This document shows positions 52,071 to 60,345 of a stretch of DNA of 64,000 bases, piece by piece. The notes beneath the pieces are model-generated. The model saw only the letters and a list, made by a program, of their open reading frames with translations. It ran no database searches and was not told the origin of the DNA. The stretch lies in contig NZ_FOND01000010.1 of NCBI RefSeq assembly GCF_900112815.1, positions 120,433 through 184,432 of the forward strand, written 5' to 3'. The stretch comes from Blastococcus tunisiensis. GTDB lineage: Bacteria > Actinomycetota > Actinomycetes > Mycobacteriales > Geodermatophilaceae. The position numbers and the translations under genes were made by a program. Position 1 is the first letter of the stretch. Each line of letters starts with the position of its first letter.

Positions 52071-52883
52071 ATGCGCCTGGCGACCTGGAACGTGAACTCG
52101 ATCCGCTCCCGCGCCGACCGGGTGGCCGCCTTCCTGGATCGTTCCGACGTCGACGTGCTGGCGCTGCAGGAGACCAAGTGCCGGGACGACCAGTTCCCGG
52201 AGATGGTCTTCAGCGCGCTGGGCTACGAGGTCGCGCACGTGGGTCACTCGCAGTGGAACGGGGTCGCGATCCTGTCCCGCGTCGGCATCGACGACGTCGA
52301 GGTCGGTTTCCCCGGCATGCCGTCCTGGTCGGCGAAGGACGGCGTCGCGCCCGCTCCCGAGGCACGCGCCCTCGGCGCCACCTGCGGCGGTGTGCGGGTG
52401 TGGAGCCTGTACGTGCCCAACGGCCGGACGCTGGCCGACCCGCACCTGCAGTACAAGCTGGACTGGCTCGCGGCCCTGCGGACCGCGGGGGCCGGCTGGC
52501 TGGCCGACGCCCCCGACATCCCGGTCGCGCTCGTCGGTGACTGGAACATCGCCCCCGAGGACGACGACGTCTGGGACATGGCCGTGTTCGCGCACTCGAC
52601 GCACGTGTCGCCACCCGAGCGGGCGGCGTTCCGTGCGGTCGTCGACGCCGGGTACACCGACGTGGTCCGCCCGTACACCCCGGGGCCGGGCGTCTACACC
52701 TACTGGGACTACACGCAGCTGCGCTTCCCGCGACGCGAGGGCATGCGGATCGATTTCGTGCTGGGCAACCCCGCGCTGGCCGCCCGGGTGACCGGCGCCC
52801 GCATCGACCGCGAGGAGCGCAAGGGCAAGGGCGCCAGCGACCACGCCCCGGTGGTCGTCGACCTCGCGGACCTGCCGTGCTGA
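52071..52883 (+). CDS. xth: Exodeoxyribonuclease III (AP endonuclease)
   Basis: Base-excision repair enzyme; cleaves abasic sites and trims 3' ends. It is 270 aa: Asn7 in WNVNSIRSR, Glu34 in LQETKC, GDWNIAPEDDDVWD for the Asp/Asn pair and SDHAPVVVDL with the catalytic His near the C-terminus. ATG 52071 has no strong ribosome site. The YaaA gene overlaps its 3' end by 7 bp. Confidence 0.95.
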   Translation: MRLATWNVNSIRSRADRVAAFLDRSDVDVLALQETKCRDDQFPEMVFSALGYEVAHVGHSQWNGVAILSRVGIDDVEVGFPGMPSWSAKDGVAPAPEARALGATCGGVRVWSLYVPNGRTLADPHLQYKLDWLAALRTAGAGWLADAPDIPVALVGDWNIAPEDDDVWDMAVFAHSTHVSPPERAAFRAVVDAGYTDVVRPYTPGPGVYTYWDYTQLRFPRREGMRIDFVLGNPALAARVTGARIDREERKGKGASDHAPVVVDLADLPC

Positions 52884-53623
52884 TCCTGCTTCCCCCCTCG
52901 GAGACCAAGGCGCCGGGCGGCGACGGCCCGCCGCTCGATCTGGGCGTGCTGACCGCGCCCGAGCTCACCGAGGTGCGGACCGAGGTCGTCGAGGCGGTGG
53001 GAAAGCTCGCCGGTGACGTCCCTGCCTCCCGCGCCGCCCTCGGCCTCTCCCCGCGGCAGGACGCCGAGATCGCCCGCAACGCCGAGCTGTGGACCGGCCC
53101 CACCCGGCCGGCGCTGGAGCGCTACACCGGGGTCCTCTACGAAGCCCTGGACGTCGGCTCGATGACCCGCGCCCAGCGCGCCCGGGCCGGACGCCGGCTG
53201 GCCGTCGGTTCGGCCCTGTTCGGGCTGGTCGCAGGGGACGACCCCATCCCGGCCTACCGGCTCTCCGCCGGGTCGGCCCTCCCGGGCCTGCCGACCCTGC
53301 GCACGCTGTGGCGGCCGGCGCTCGCCCCCGTCCTGGCCGCCGTCGAGGACCTGGTCGTCGATCTGCGCAGCGGCTCCTACGCCGCGCTCGCCCCCGCACC
53401 GGGTGCGGTGACCCTCGACGTGCTCAGCGAACGCCCGGACGGCAGCCGCTCGGTGGTCAGCCACTTCAACAAGGCGCACAAGGGCCGGGTCGCCCGGCTG
53501 CTCGCCTCGTCCACCGCGGAGCCGGGTGACGTGGTGGGCCTGCGGAGGCTGCTGAGGCGGGCGGGGTTGCACGTGGAACATGACGGCGGGCCGGCCCTGA
53601 CGCTCGTCGTCCCTGCTCCCTGA
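52877..53623 (+). CDS. yaaA: YaaA-family peroxide-stress protein
   Basis: 248 aa, DUF328/YaaA family: MLILLPPSETKAPGGDGPPL N-terminus, LFGLVAGDDPIPAYRLSAGS and VSHFNKAHKGRVARLL. In Escherichia coli YaaA lowers free iron and DNA damage under peroxide. GTG 52877 overlaps xth, which makes an operon of two DNA-protection genes likely. Confidence 0.92.
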   Translation: MLILLPPSETKAPGGDGPPLDLGVLTAPELTEVRTEVVEAVGKLAGDVPASRAALGLSPRQDAEIARNAELWTGPTRPALERYTGVLYEALDVGSMTRAQRARAGRRLAVGSALFGLVAGDDPIPAYRLSAGSALPGLPTLRTLWRPALAPVLAAVEDLVVDLRSGSYAALAPAPGAVTLDVLSERPDGSRSVVSHFNKAHKGRVARLLASSTAEPGDVVGLRRLLRRAGLHVEHDGGPALTLVVPAP

Positions 53624-53774
53624 CGCCGTCCGGCCACGTCCGGGCCGTGACCTTCCCCGCGGTTGGTTGCGTCCAACGGATCCGGCGTGCAATAACTGTG
53701 CCGACAGGGGTGCGGGTCCAACCACCGGCCGGTACTTCTCGCACACCTCGGTTGCGCCGGGGCGGAAGGGCGAT

Positions 53775-56360
53775 GTGGACCGAACGGCAGACCGGACGCT
53801 CGCCGGGTACCCGGAATCCGGCGCGCGGGCGGCCGCGGAGCTGCGCCGCGATCCCGCCCGGTCGGACGAGGCGCGGCGGCTGCGGCCCGCGACCCGTGGG
53901 AGCAACGCCCTGGACCGGCTGTCCGAGCTCGCCGGCCGGCTGCTCGGGACGCCCGGCACCCAGATCTCGCTGCTGACCGACGTCCAGCTGGTCGCCGCCG
54001 GTGCGGGTCTGCCCGCCGGTGTCGTGGGCAGCGAGGGCCCTCTCGAGGAGTCGCTCTGCACGGTGACGGCGGCGGGCACCGGCCCGCTCGTCGTCGCCGA
54101 TGCGCGGACCGACGACCGGGTGCGCGAGCTGCCGCCGGTGACCTCCGGTCAGGTCGGCGCGTACCTCGGCACCCCGCTGACCACGTCGGGGGGCCTCCCC
54201 ATCGGGGCGCTCTGCGTGTTCGGCCCGGACCCCCGCGCGTGGTCGGAGTCCGACATCGCCACCCTGCGCCAGCTGGCCGATTCGGCCGTCACCGAGCTGG
54301 AGCTCTCCGCTCTCGTCCAGCAGTACGAGAACGACCGGCTGCGCTGGGGACTGGCGATCGACGCGGCCGGCATCGGCACGTTCGACTGGGACCTGACCAG
54401 CGGGCGGCTGTCCTGGGACGACCAGCTGATCACCATGTTCGGGTACGACACCGCGACGTTCGAGCAGACCATCGAGGCGTTCAACGCGCGGCTGCACCCC
54501 GACGACCTCGAGCGGGTCACCGAGGCCCTCCAGCAGTGCATCGCGACCGTCGGCGAGTACGACGCCGAGTACCGGGTGGTCCGCCCCGACGGCGAGACCC
54601 GCTGGGTGCACGCCCGCGGGCGGGCCCTCGCGGGTGCCACCGGCGCGGCGGTGCGCGTCCTGGGCGCCGCCTACGACACCACCGGCGCCCGCGAGGGGGC
54701 CGCCCTGGTCACCCGCGTGCTCGAGGCCATGCCCGCGGGCTTCTACAGCCTCGACCGCGAGTGGCGGTTCACCCACGTCAACGCGGAGGGTGAGCGGCTG
54801 CTGGCCAGCACCCGGGACGACCTGCTCGGCCGGGTCATCTGGGAGGCCTTCCCCGCGGCGGTCAACAGCGTCTTCGAGGACAGCTACCGCAACGCCGTCC
54901 GCACCGGGGAGCCGGTGTCGTTCGACGCGTACTACCCCGCCCCGCTCGACGGCTGGTACGAGCTGCGCGCCTGGCCGACACCGGACGGCCTCTCCGTGTA
55001 CTTCCTCGAGGTCACCGAGCGGCGGCGGATGCAGGACCGGGCAGAGCGCTCGGCACGCCGGCTCGCACTCCTGGCCCAGGTCAGCACCGAGCTCGCCGGC
55101 ACCCTGGACGCGCCGGCCACCGTCGGCCACCTCCCCCGGGTCGTCGTCCCGGCCCTGGCCGACTTCTGCATCGTCACCCTCGTCGACCCCGACGGCAGGC
55201 CCCGCGACGTCGCGTCGTGGCACACCGACCCGGCGTCGCGCCCGGTGCTGGAGCGGTACGCCGCGGTGCGGCTGGACGCGATGCCGACCGTGTCCCCGGT
55301 CGCCCGGGTGCTGGTCAGCGGGGAGTCGATCCGGGAGCGCAGCGAGACCGTGCGGGACATGCTCCCCTCCGGCGAGGCCCAGGACCTGGTGCGGCTGCTC
55401 GATCCGCACAGCGCCGTGGTGCTCCCGATGCGCGGCCGCGGACGCATCCTGGGCCTGCTGACCCTCTACTTCCGGCCCGGGACGGCGGTCGCCGAGGAGG
55501 ACCTGGCCACCGCCCAGGACGTCGCCGACCGCGCCGGCCTGGCCCTGGACAACGCCCGGCTCTACACCGCACAGCAGCAGCTGGCCGAGGGGCTGCAGCG
55601 CAGCCTGCTCACCGAGCCACCGGAGCCCGACCACGCGGAGATCGCCGTCCGGTACCTGCCCGCGGCCGAGGCCGCCCGCGTCGGCGGGGACTGGTACGAC
55701 GCCTTCCTGCAGCCCGGCGGCAGCACGATGCTCGTCATCGGCGACGTCGTCGGCCACGACACGGAGGCCGCCGCGGCCATGGGGCAGCTGCGCGGCCTGC
55801 TCCGCGGGATCGCGACGTACAGCGACGCCGGCCCGGTGGAGGTGCTCCGCGGGCTGGACGCCTCCATGTCCACGTTGCGCACGAGGACGCTGGCGACCGC
55901 GGCGATCGCCCGGTTCGAGCAGACCCCCGACGAGTTGCGCCGGGGCGTCACGCGGATGCGCTGGGCGAACGCCGGCCACCTCCCGCCCCTGGTGGTCAAC
56001 CCGGACGGGAGCGTGGCCGAGCTCGCCAGCTGGCGCGGCGACCTGCTGCTCGGCGTGGACGCCGAGGCCAACCGGCGGGAGTCGGTGGTCACGCTGGACC
56101 GGGGCGCGACCGTGCTGCTCTACACCGACGGCCTCATCGAGCGCCGGGACGCCGACCTGGACGCCGGCCTGGTCCGGCTGCGGGACGCGCTGATCGAGCT
56201 GGCCGACCTGCCGCTGCAGGAGATGCTCGACGAGCTGCTCGAGCGCCTCGTGCACGGCCGCCCCGAGGACGACGTCGCGCTGGTCGCCGTCCGGCTGCAC
56301 CCGCAGGACCGCCCCCGGCCGCCCGAGGCCGGCCCGACCGTGGTCCCGCCGGGCTTCTGA
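53775..56360 (+). CDS. GAF/PAS sensor with SpoIIE-type PP2C phosphatase
   Basis: Multi-domain serine phosphatase of the RsbU/SpoIIE type, 861 aa: N-terminal GAF (about 30-165), PAS with LRWGLAIDAAGIGTFDWDL (about 185-300), a second PAS (MPAGFYSLDREWRFTHVN, about 310-420), GAF (LALLAQVSTELAGTL, about 430-580) and PP2C phosphatase (EIAVRYLPAAEAARVGGDWY, GDVVGHDTEAAAAM, WANAGHLPPLVV, LLYTDGLIERRD; about 600-845). It would dephosphorylate an anti-sigma antagonist in a partner-switch. GTG 53775 has GGAAGGG 4-5 nt upstream. No kinase or antagonist gene is adjacent. Confidence 0.9.
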   Translation: MDRTADRTLAGYPESGARAAAELRRDPARSDEARRLRPATRGSNALDRLSELAGRLLGTPGTQISLLTDVQLVAAGAGLPAGVVGSEGPLEESLCTVTAAGTGPLVVADARTDDRVRELPPVTSGQVGAYLGTPLTTSGGLPIGALCVFGPDPRAWSESDIATLRQLADSAVTELELSALVQQYENDRLRWGLAIDAAGIGTFDWDLTSGRLSWDDQLITMFGYDTATFEQTIEAFNARLHPDDLERVTEALQQCIATVGEYDAEYRVVRPDGETRWVHARGRALAGATGAAVRVLGAAYDTTGAREGAALVTRVLEAMPAGFYSLDREWRFTHVNAEGERLLASTRDDLLGRVIWEAFPAAVNSVFEDSYRNAVRTGEPVSFDAYYPAPLDGWYELRAWPTPDGLSVYFLEVTERRRMQDRAERSARRLALLAQVSTELAGTLDAPATVGHLPRVVVPALADFCIVTLVDPDGRPRDVASWHTDPASRPVLERYAAVRLDAMPTVSPVARVLVSGESIRERSETVRDMLPSGEAQDLVRLLDPHSAVVLPMRGRGRILGLLTLYFRPGTAVAEEDLATAQDVADRAGLALDNARLYTAQQQLAEGLQRSLLTEPPEPDHAEIAVRYLPAAEAARVGGDWYDAFLQPGGSTMLVIGDVVGHDTEAAAAMGQLRGLLRGIATYSDAGPVEVLRGLDASMSTLRTRTLATAAIARFEQTPDELRRGVTRMRWANAGHLPPLVVNPDGSVAELASWRGDLLLGVDAEANRRESVVTLDRGATVLLYTDGLIERRDADLDAGLVRLRDALIELADLPLQEMLDELLERLVHGRPEDDVALVAVRLHPQDRPRPPEAGPTVVPPGF

Positions 56361-56381
56361 CGCCCCCTGACAGGGGTCCTC

Positions 56382-58061
56382 TCAGGCCTTGTCGCGGCGG
56401 ACGGTGGCCTTCCGGCCCTTGATCATCGTGGCCTTGAGGGCACCGATCACCTCGTTCGCCGCCGGCTCCGGCACCTCCACCAGCGCGAACCGCTGGTGGA
56501 TCTCGATGGCGCCGATGTCGCGTCCGGTCAGCCCGGTCTCCCCGGTGATCGCCCCCACGAGGTCGCCCGGCCGGATCCCCGCCTCGCGGCCCAGGCCCAC
56601 GAACAGCCGCGCCGCCGGGCCACCCGCCGACCGCCGCGGCTTCCCCCCGGCGTCCCGCCCGCTGCCGGCGCGGGGCGCCTTGCCGGAGTCGGGGCGGAAG
56701 CCGACCTGCGGGATCTCCTCGTCGTCGTCGGCCGCTCCCCCGGCCTCGTGGGCCAGCTTCACCGCGGCGAGGGCGACCTCCATGAGGTCGAACTCGTCGG
56801 CGAGCGTCTCGACGACGACGCGGAAACGGTCCAGGTCGTCGCTCAGCAGGCTCTCCCGCAGCGCACCTCGGGTGAGGTCGAGCTGCCGGGCGCGCAGGTC
56901 GGCGACGGTCGGCACGGTCTGCACCGAGATCGGGCTGCCGGCGACCCGCTCGATCGTCTTGAGCATCCGGTGCTCGCGCGGCTCGGCGAGGGTGATCGCC
57001 ACGCCCTCCCGCCCGGCCCGGCCCACCCGCCCGATGCGGTGCACGTACGACTCCGGCGCCGACGGGACGTCGTAGTTGACGACGTGGGTCAGCTGGTCGA
57101 TGTCCAGACCCCGCGCGGCGACGTCGGTGGCGACCAGCAGGTCCGCCGTCCCCCCGCGCAGTCGGCCCATCACCCGGTCGCGCTGCTCCTGGCTCATCCC
57201 GCCGTGCAGCGCCTCGGCGCGGTAGCCGCGGCCGTTGAGGGTCTCGGTGAGCGAGTCGACCTCCTCGCGGGTGCGGCAGAACACGATCGCCGCCGTCGGC
57301 GCCTCGATGTCCAGGATCCGGCCGAGCGCCGCGGGCTTGGCCGCCCGCGGCACGACGTAGGCGGTCTGGCGCACCCGCGGCGCCTCCCCCGCCGCCGCCT
57401 TCTCCCGGGCGATGGTGATCCGCACGGGGTCGGACAGGTGCCGCCGGGCCAGGGAGTCCAGCCGCCGGGGCATCGTGGCGGAGAACAGCACGGTCTGCCG
57501 CTGCTCCGGCGTCTCGTCGAGGATCGCCTCCAGGTCCTCGGCGAAGCCCATGTCCAGCATCTCGTCGGCCTCGTCGAGGACCACGGTGGCCACCTCGCCC
57601 AGCTGCAGGCTCCCGCGGTTGAGCAGGTCCAGCGCCCGTCCCGGCGTCGCGACGACGACGTCGACCCCGTGCTCGAGGCTGCGCAGCTGCCGCACGATCG
57701 GCGCGCCGCCGTACACGGGGAGGACGCGGGCACCGAGGTCCTTGCCGTAGCGGTGCAGCGCCTCCGACACCTGGACGGCGAGCTCGCGGGTGGGCACCAG
57801 CACGAGCGCGGCCGGCGGCCGGTCCCGGCGGTGCGCGGTCAGGTGCTGCAGCACCGGCAGCGCGAACGCGGCGGTCTTCCCGGTGCCGGTGGCGGCCTGA
57901 CCCAGCAGGTCCCGGCCGCCGACCAGGGGCGGGATGGCCTCCGCCTGGATCGGTGTGGGCTCCTCGTAGCCCAGCGCGCCCAGCGCCGCCAGCAGCTCCG
58001 GGCGCAGCCCCAGGTCCTCGAAGGTCGGGCCGTCCCCGCTGGTGTCTCGTTCGCCGTCCAT
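56382..58061 (-). CDS. deaD: DEAD-box RNA helicase (DeaD/CsdA-like)
   Basis: 559 aa: Q motif FEDLGLRPELLAALGALGYE, Walker A ATGTGKT, DEAD box VVLDEADEMLDMGFA, SAT motif, HRIGRVGRAGREGVA, and a C-terminal RNA-recognition-like DbpA domain (LFVGLGREAGIRPGDLVGAI). An Arg/Lys/Gly-rich linker (GKAPRAGSGRDAGGKPRRSA) precedes it. ATG 58061 has GGAG 5 nt upstream. Role in ribosome assembly and cold adaptation. Convergent with the SpoIIE gene. Confidence 0.94.
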   Translation of the reverse strand: MDGERDTSGDGPTFEDLGLRPELLAALGALGYEEPTPIQAEAIPPLVGGRDLLGQAATGTGKTAAFALPVLQHLTAHRRDRPPAALVLVPTRELAVQVSEALHRYGKDLGARVLPVYGGAPIVRQLRSLEHGVDVVVATPGRALDLLNRGSLQLGEVATVVLDEADEMLDMGFAEDLEAILDETPEQRQTVLFSATMPRRLDSLARRHLSDPVRITIAREKAAAGEAPRVRQTAYVVPRAAKPAALGRILDIEAPTAAIVFCRTREEVDSLTETLNGRGYRAEALHGGMSQEQRDRVMGRLRGGTADLLVATDVAARGLDIDQLTHVVNYDVPSAPESYVHRIGRVGRAGREGVAITLAEPREHRMLKTIERVAGSPISVQTVPTVADLRARQLDLTRGALRESLLSDDLDRFRVVVETLADEFDLMEVALAAVKLAHEAGGAADDDEEIPQVGFRPDSGKAPRAGSGRDAGGKPRRSAGGPAARLFVGLGREAGIRPGDLVGAITGETGLTGRDIGAIEIHQRFALVEVPEPAANEVIGALKATMIKGRKATVRRDKA

Positions 58062-58169
58062 CGCGCTCCATCGTTCCCCGGACGTCCTCGCCCCGCGCAG
58101 GCGGCCCCGTGGACAGACCCCGGTGCGCGGGCACATGCTCCCGCTGACGCGCCGGAGGAGGATGACCGC

Positions 58170-58541
58170 ATGCACCCCACTCGCATCATCGCCGACCTCA
58201 GGGTGGCCGACCTCGAGGCGGCAAAGGGCTTCTACACCGGCTTCCTCGGCCTGAGCACCGAGGAGTTCACCCTGGGCTGGATGGCGCGCTACACGTCTCC
58301 GGAGACCGGCGCGCACCTCCAGCTCGTGACCCGCGACGCCACGGCGCCCGAGGACCCCGTCATCTCGGTGACGACGGACGACGTCGACGGCGCCCACGCG
58401 GAGGCGGTGGAGCTCGGCTACGAGATCGTGCACCCCCTCACCACGGAGCCGTGGGGTGTGCGCCGGTTCTTCGTCCGGGCCCCGGACGGCACGGTGATCA
58501 ACGTGGTCGGCCACCCGGGCCCGGGAACGGGCAGGTCATGA
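58170..58541 (+). CDS. VOC-family (glyoxalase-like) protein
   Basis: 123 aa; VADLEAAKGFYTGFLGLSTE start and WGVRRFFVRAPDGTVINVV end, the VOC pattern. Metal site His/Glu not complete. GGAGGAGG 8 nt upstream of ATG 58170. It lies 108 bp from the divergent DEAD-box gene. Confidence 0.85.
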   Translation: MHPTRIIADLRVADLEAAKGFYTGFLGLSTEEFTLGWMARYTSPETGAHLQLVTRDATAPEDPVISVTTDDVDGAHAEAVELGYEIVHPLTTEPWGVRRFFVRAPDGTVINVVGHPGPGTGRS

Positions 58542-58582
58542 CACGGTGCGGTCCGTCCGGGAGGGCATGACAGGCTCGGCGG

Positions 58583-59995
58583 GTGAGCGACGACCTGTGC
58601 TTCCGACCGGCCACCGAGCTGGCCGCGCTGCTGCGCACCCGCGAGATCTCCGCCCGCGAGCTGCTCGACGCCCACCTGACGCGCATCGAGCGGCTGGACC
58701 CGGGCGTGAACGCCGTGGTCACCCTCGACGCCGAGGGTGCGCGCGCCGCGGCCGACGCCGCGGACGCGGCCCTGGCGGCGGGGCGGCCCGTCGGCCCGCT
58801 GCACGGCCTGCCGATCGCGCACAAGGACACCCACGCCACCGGCGGCATGCGGACGACGTGGGGCTCACCCCTGCACGCCGACACGGTGCCGGAGCGCGAC
58901 GAGCTGGTCGTCGCCCGCTCCGTCGCGGCCGGCGCGATCCGCGTCGGGAAGACCAACGTGCCGGAGTTCGCCGCCGGGTCGCACACGTTCAACCCGCTGT
59001 TCGGGGCCACGCACAACCCCTACCGGCACGGCCTGTCGGCGGGCGGGTCCTCGGGTGGCGCGGCCGCGGCGCTGGCCGCCGGCTTCGTGCCGCTGGCCGA
59101 GGGCAGCGACATGGGCGGGTCGCTGCGCAACCCGGCCGCCTTCTGCAACGTGGTCGGACTGCGGCCGACGCCCGGCCGGGTGCCCACCTGGCCGGCGCCG
59201 ATGGCCTGGTCGCAGCTGTCGGTGCAGGGCCCCATGGGGCGCACCGTCGCCGACGTGGCGCTGCAGCTGTCCGTGCTCGCCGGGCCCGACCGCCGGGTGC
59301 CGATCTCCCTCGCGGACGACCCGGCCGGTTTCGTCGCCCCCCTCCTCGAGCGGCTGGACGGGCTCCGGGTTGCCTGGGCGCCCGACCTGGGCGGCCGGGT
59401 GACCGTCGACCCGGCGATCACGGCCGTGCTGGCGCCGTCCGTGGGCGTCCTGGAGTCCCTCGGCGCGACGGTGGAGGAGGCCTGCCCCGATCTCTCCGGC
59501 GCGGACGAGGTGTTCGGGACGCTGCGGGCCTGGCTGTTCGACTCGTCGTTCAGCGACCTCGCCGCCCGCCACCCGGACCAGGTCAAGGAGTCGATCCGCT
59601 GGAACGCGGCGAAGGGGGCGGCGCTGACCGGCCGCGACCTCGCGCGGACCGAGCAGCTGCACACGACGCTCTACGAGCGGATGGTCACCTTCTTCGAGCG
59701 GTACGACGTGCTGCTCGCCCCGACGACGCAGGTCCTGCCGTTCCCCGTGGAGATCGAGTACCCCACCGAGATCGCCGGCGTCCACCAGGACAACTACCTG
59801 GAGTGGATGCGCTCCTGCACCGTCATCTCCGCGACCGGCTGCCCGGCGCTGTCGGTGCCGGGCGGGTTCACGGAGGACGGCCTGCCGGTCGGCCTGCAGA
59901 TCATCGGGGCACCGCGGGCGGACCGGCGCGTGCTGGAGGTGGGGCACGCCTTCGAGCAGGCCACCCGCTTCGGCGAGCGCCGTCCCGCTCTCTGA
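58583..59995 (+). CDS. Amidase signature-family enzyme
   Basis: Hydrolase of 470 aa with the Ser-cisSer-Lys triad: Lys81 (IAHKDTHA), cis-Ser156 (AGGSSGGAAA) and nucleophile Ser180 (DMGGSLRNPA). The C-terminal region (FPVEIEYPTEIAGVH, GCPALSVPGGFTEDGLPVGL) is typical of plain amidases. GTG 58583 without a strong ribosome site. Substrate not predictable; not GatA, because the usual Gat gene context is absent. Confidence 0.9.
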   Translation: MSDDLCFRPATELAALLRTREISARELLDAHLTRIERLDPGVNAVVTLDAEGARAAADAADAALAAGRPVGPLHGLPIAHKDTHATGGMRTTWGSPLHADTVPERDELVVARSVAAGAIRVGKTNVPEFAAGSHTFNPLFGATHNPYRHGLSAGGSSGGAAAALAAGFVPLAEGSDMGGSLRNPAAFCNVVGLRPTPGRVPTWPAPMAWSQLSVQGPMGRTVADVALQLSVLAGPDRRVPISLADDPAGFVAPLLERLDGLRVAWAPDLGGRVTVDPAITAVLAPSVGVLESLGATVEEACPDLSGADEVFGTLRAWLFDSSFSDLAARHPDQVKESIRWNAAKGAALTGRDLARTEQLHTTLYERMVTFFERYDVLLAPTTQVLPFPVEIEYPTEIAGVHQDNYLEWMRSCTVISATGCPALSVPGGFTEDGLPVGLQIIGAPRADRRVLEVGHAFEQATRFGERRPAL

Positions 59996-59997
59996 CG

Positions 59998-60041
59998 TCG
60001 CCTACCGCTCTCTAGCGGCCCGGCTAGAGAGCAGTAGGCGA
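59998..60041 (+). terminator. Long hairpin just after the amidase gene
   Basis: A 19-bp stem with one mismatch: TCGCCTACCGCTCTCTAGC (59998-60016) with 60023-60041, and a 6-nt loop, starting 2 bases after the stop codon. Confidence 0.78.
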
Positions 60042-60106
60042 GCCGAGAAGACTGGTGGACAGGCGTGATCCGCAGGGGATGACGTCACGAGCATCGCACC
60101 GCCGAG

Positions 60107-60154
60107 TCATGCGAACTCGTGGCGATCAGCCGCTGATGGCCACGAGTTCGCATG
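60107..60154. repeat. Large inverted repeat
   Basis: 17-bp perfect arms, TCATGCGAACTCGTGGC (60107-60123) with 60138-60154, and an inner ATCAG/CTGAT pair, giving nearly continuous 48-nt pairing. No ORF is supported here. Confidence 0.75.
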
Positions 60155-60195
60155 AGTCGAGTTCGCCTCACTCAGGACCGTCGGAGCCAGCCGGG

Positions 60196-60264
60196 CGCCG
60201 CCGCAACGACACTCGACGGTGTCCGCCCTCCTCGTACGGACGCCGCCGCAACGACACTCGACGG
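60196..60264. repeat. Tandem pair of 24-bp direct repeats
   Basis: CGCCGCCGCAACGACACTCG plus ACGG, at 60196-60219 and 60241-60264, with a 21-bp spacer. Each is followed by a similar GTCC(G/T)CCCTC string. In copy 1, GACAC and GTGTC can pair. Confidence 0.75.
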
Positions 60265-60270
60265 CGTCCT

Positions 60271-60345
60271 CCCTCGCCGTAGCGCGTCCTCCCCCACCGC
60301 CCACCGTGCGGGAGGACGCTCGATGATCAGGTTCCCTGATCGTGG
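60271..60345. repeat. Modular palindromic repeat, copy 3
   Basis: The GCGTCCTCCC / GGGAGGACGC module is followed by ATGATCAGGTTCCCTGATC. Same modules as near 19597 and 31515, in reversed order. It overlaps the 3' end of zwf (codons for the last six residues). Confidence 0.78.

Noticed and set aside
60107..60264. CRISPR-like array
   Set aside because: Only two direct copies with a 21-bp gap and no cas genes; the rest are inverted repeats.
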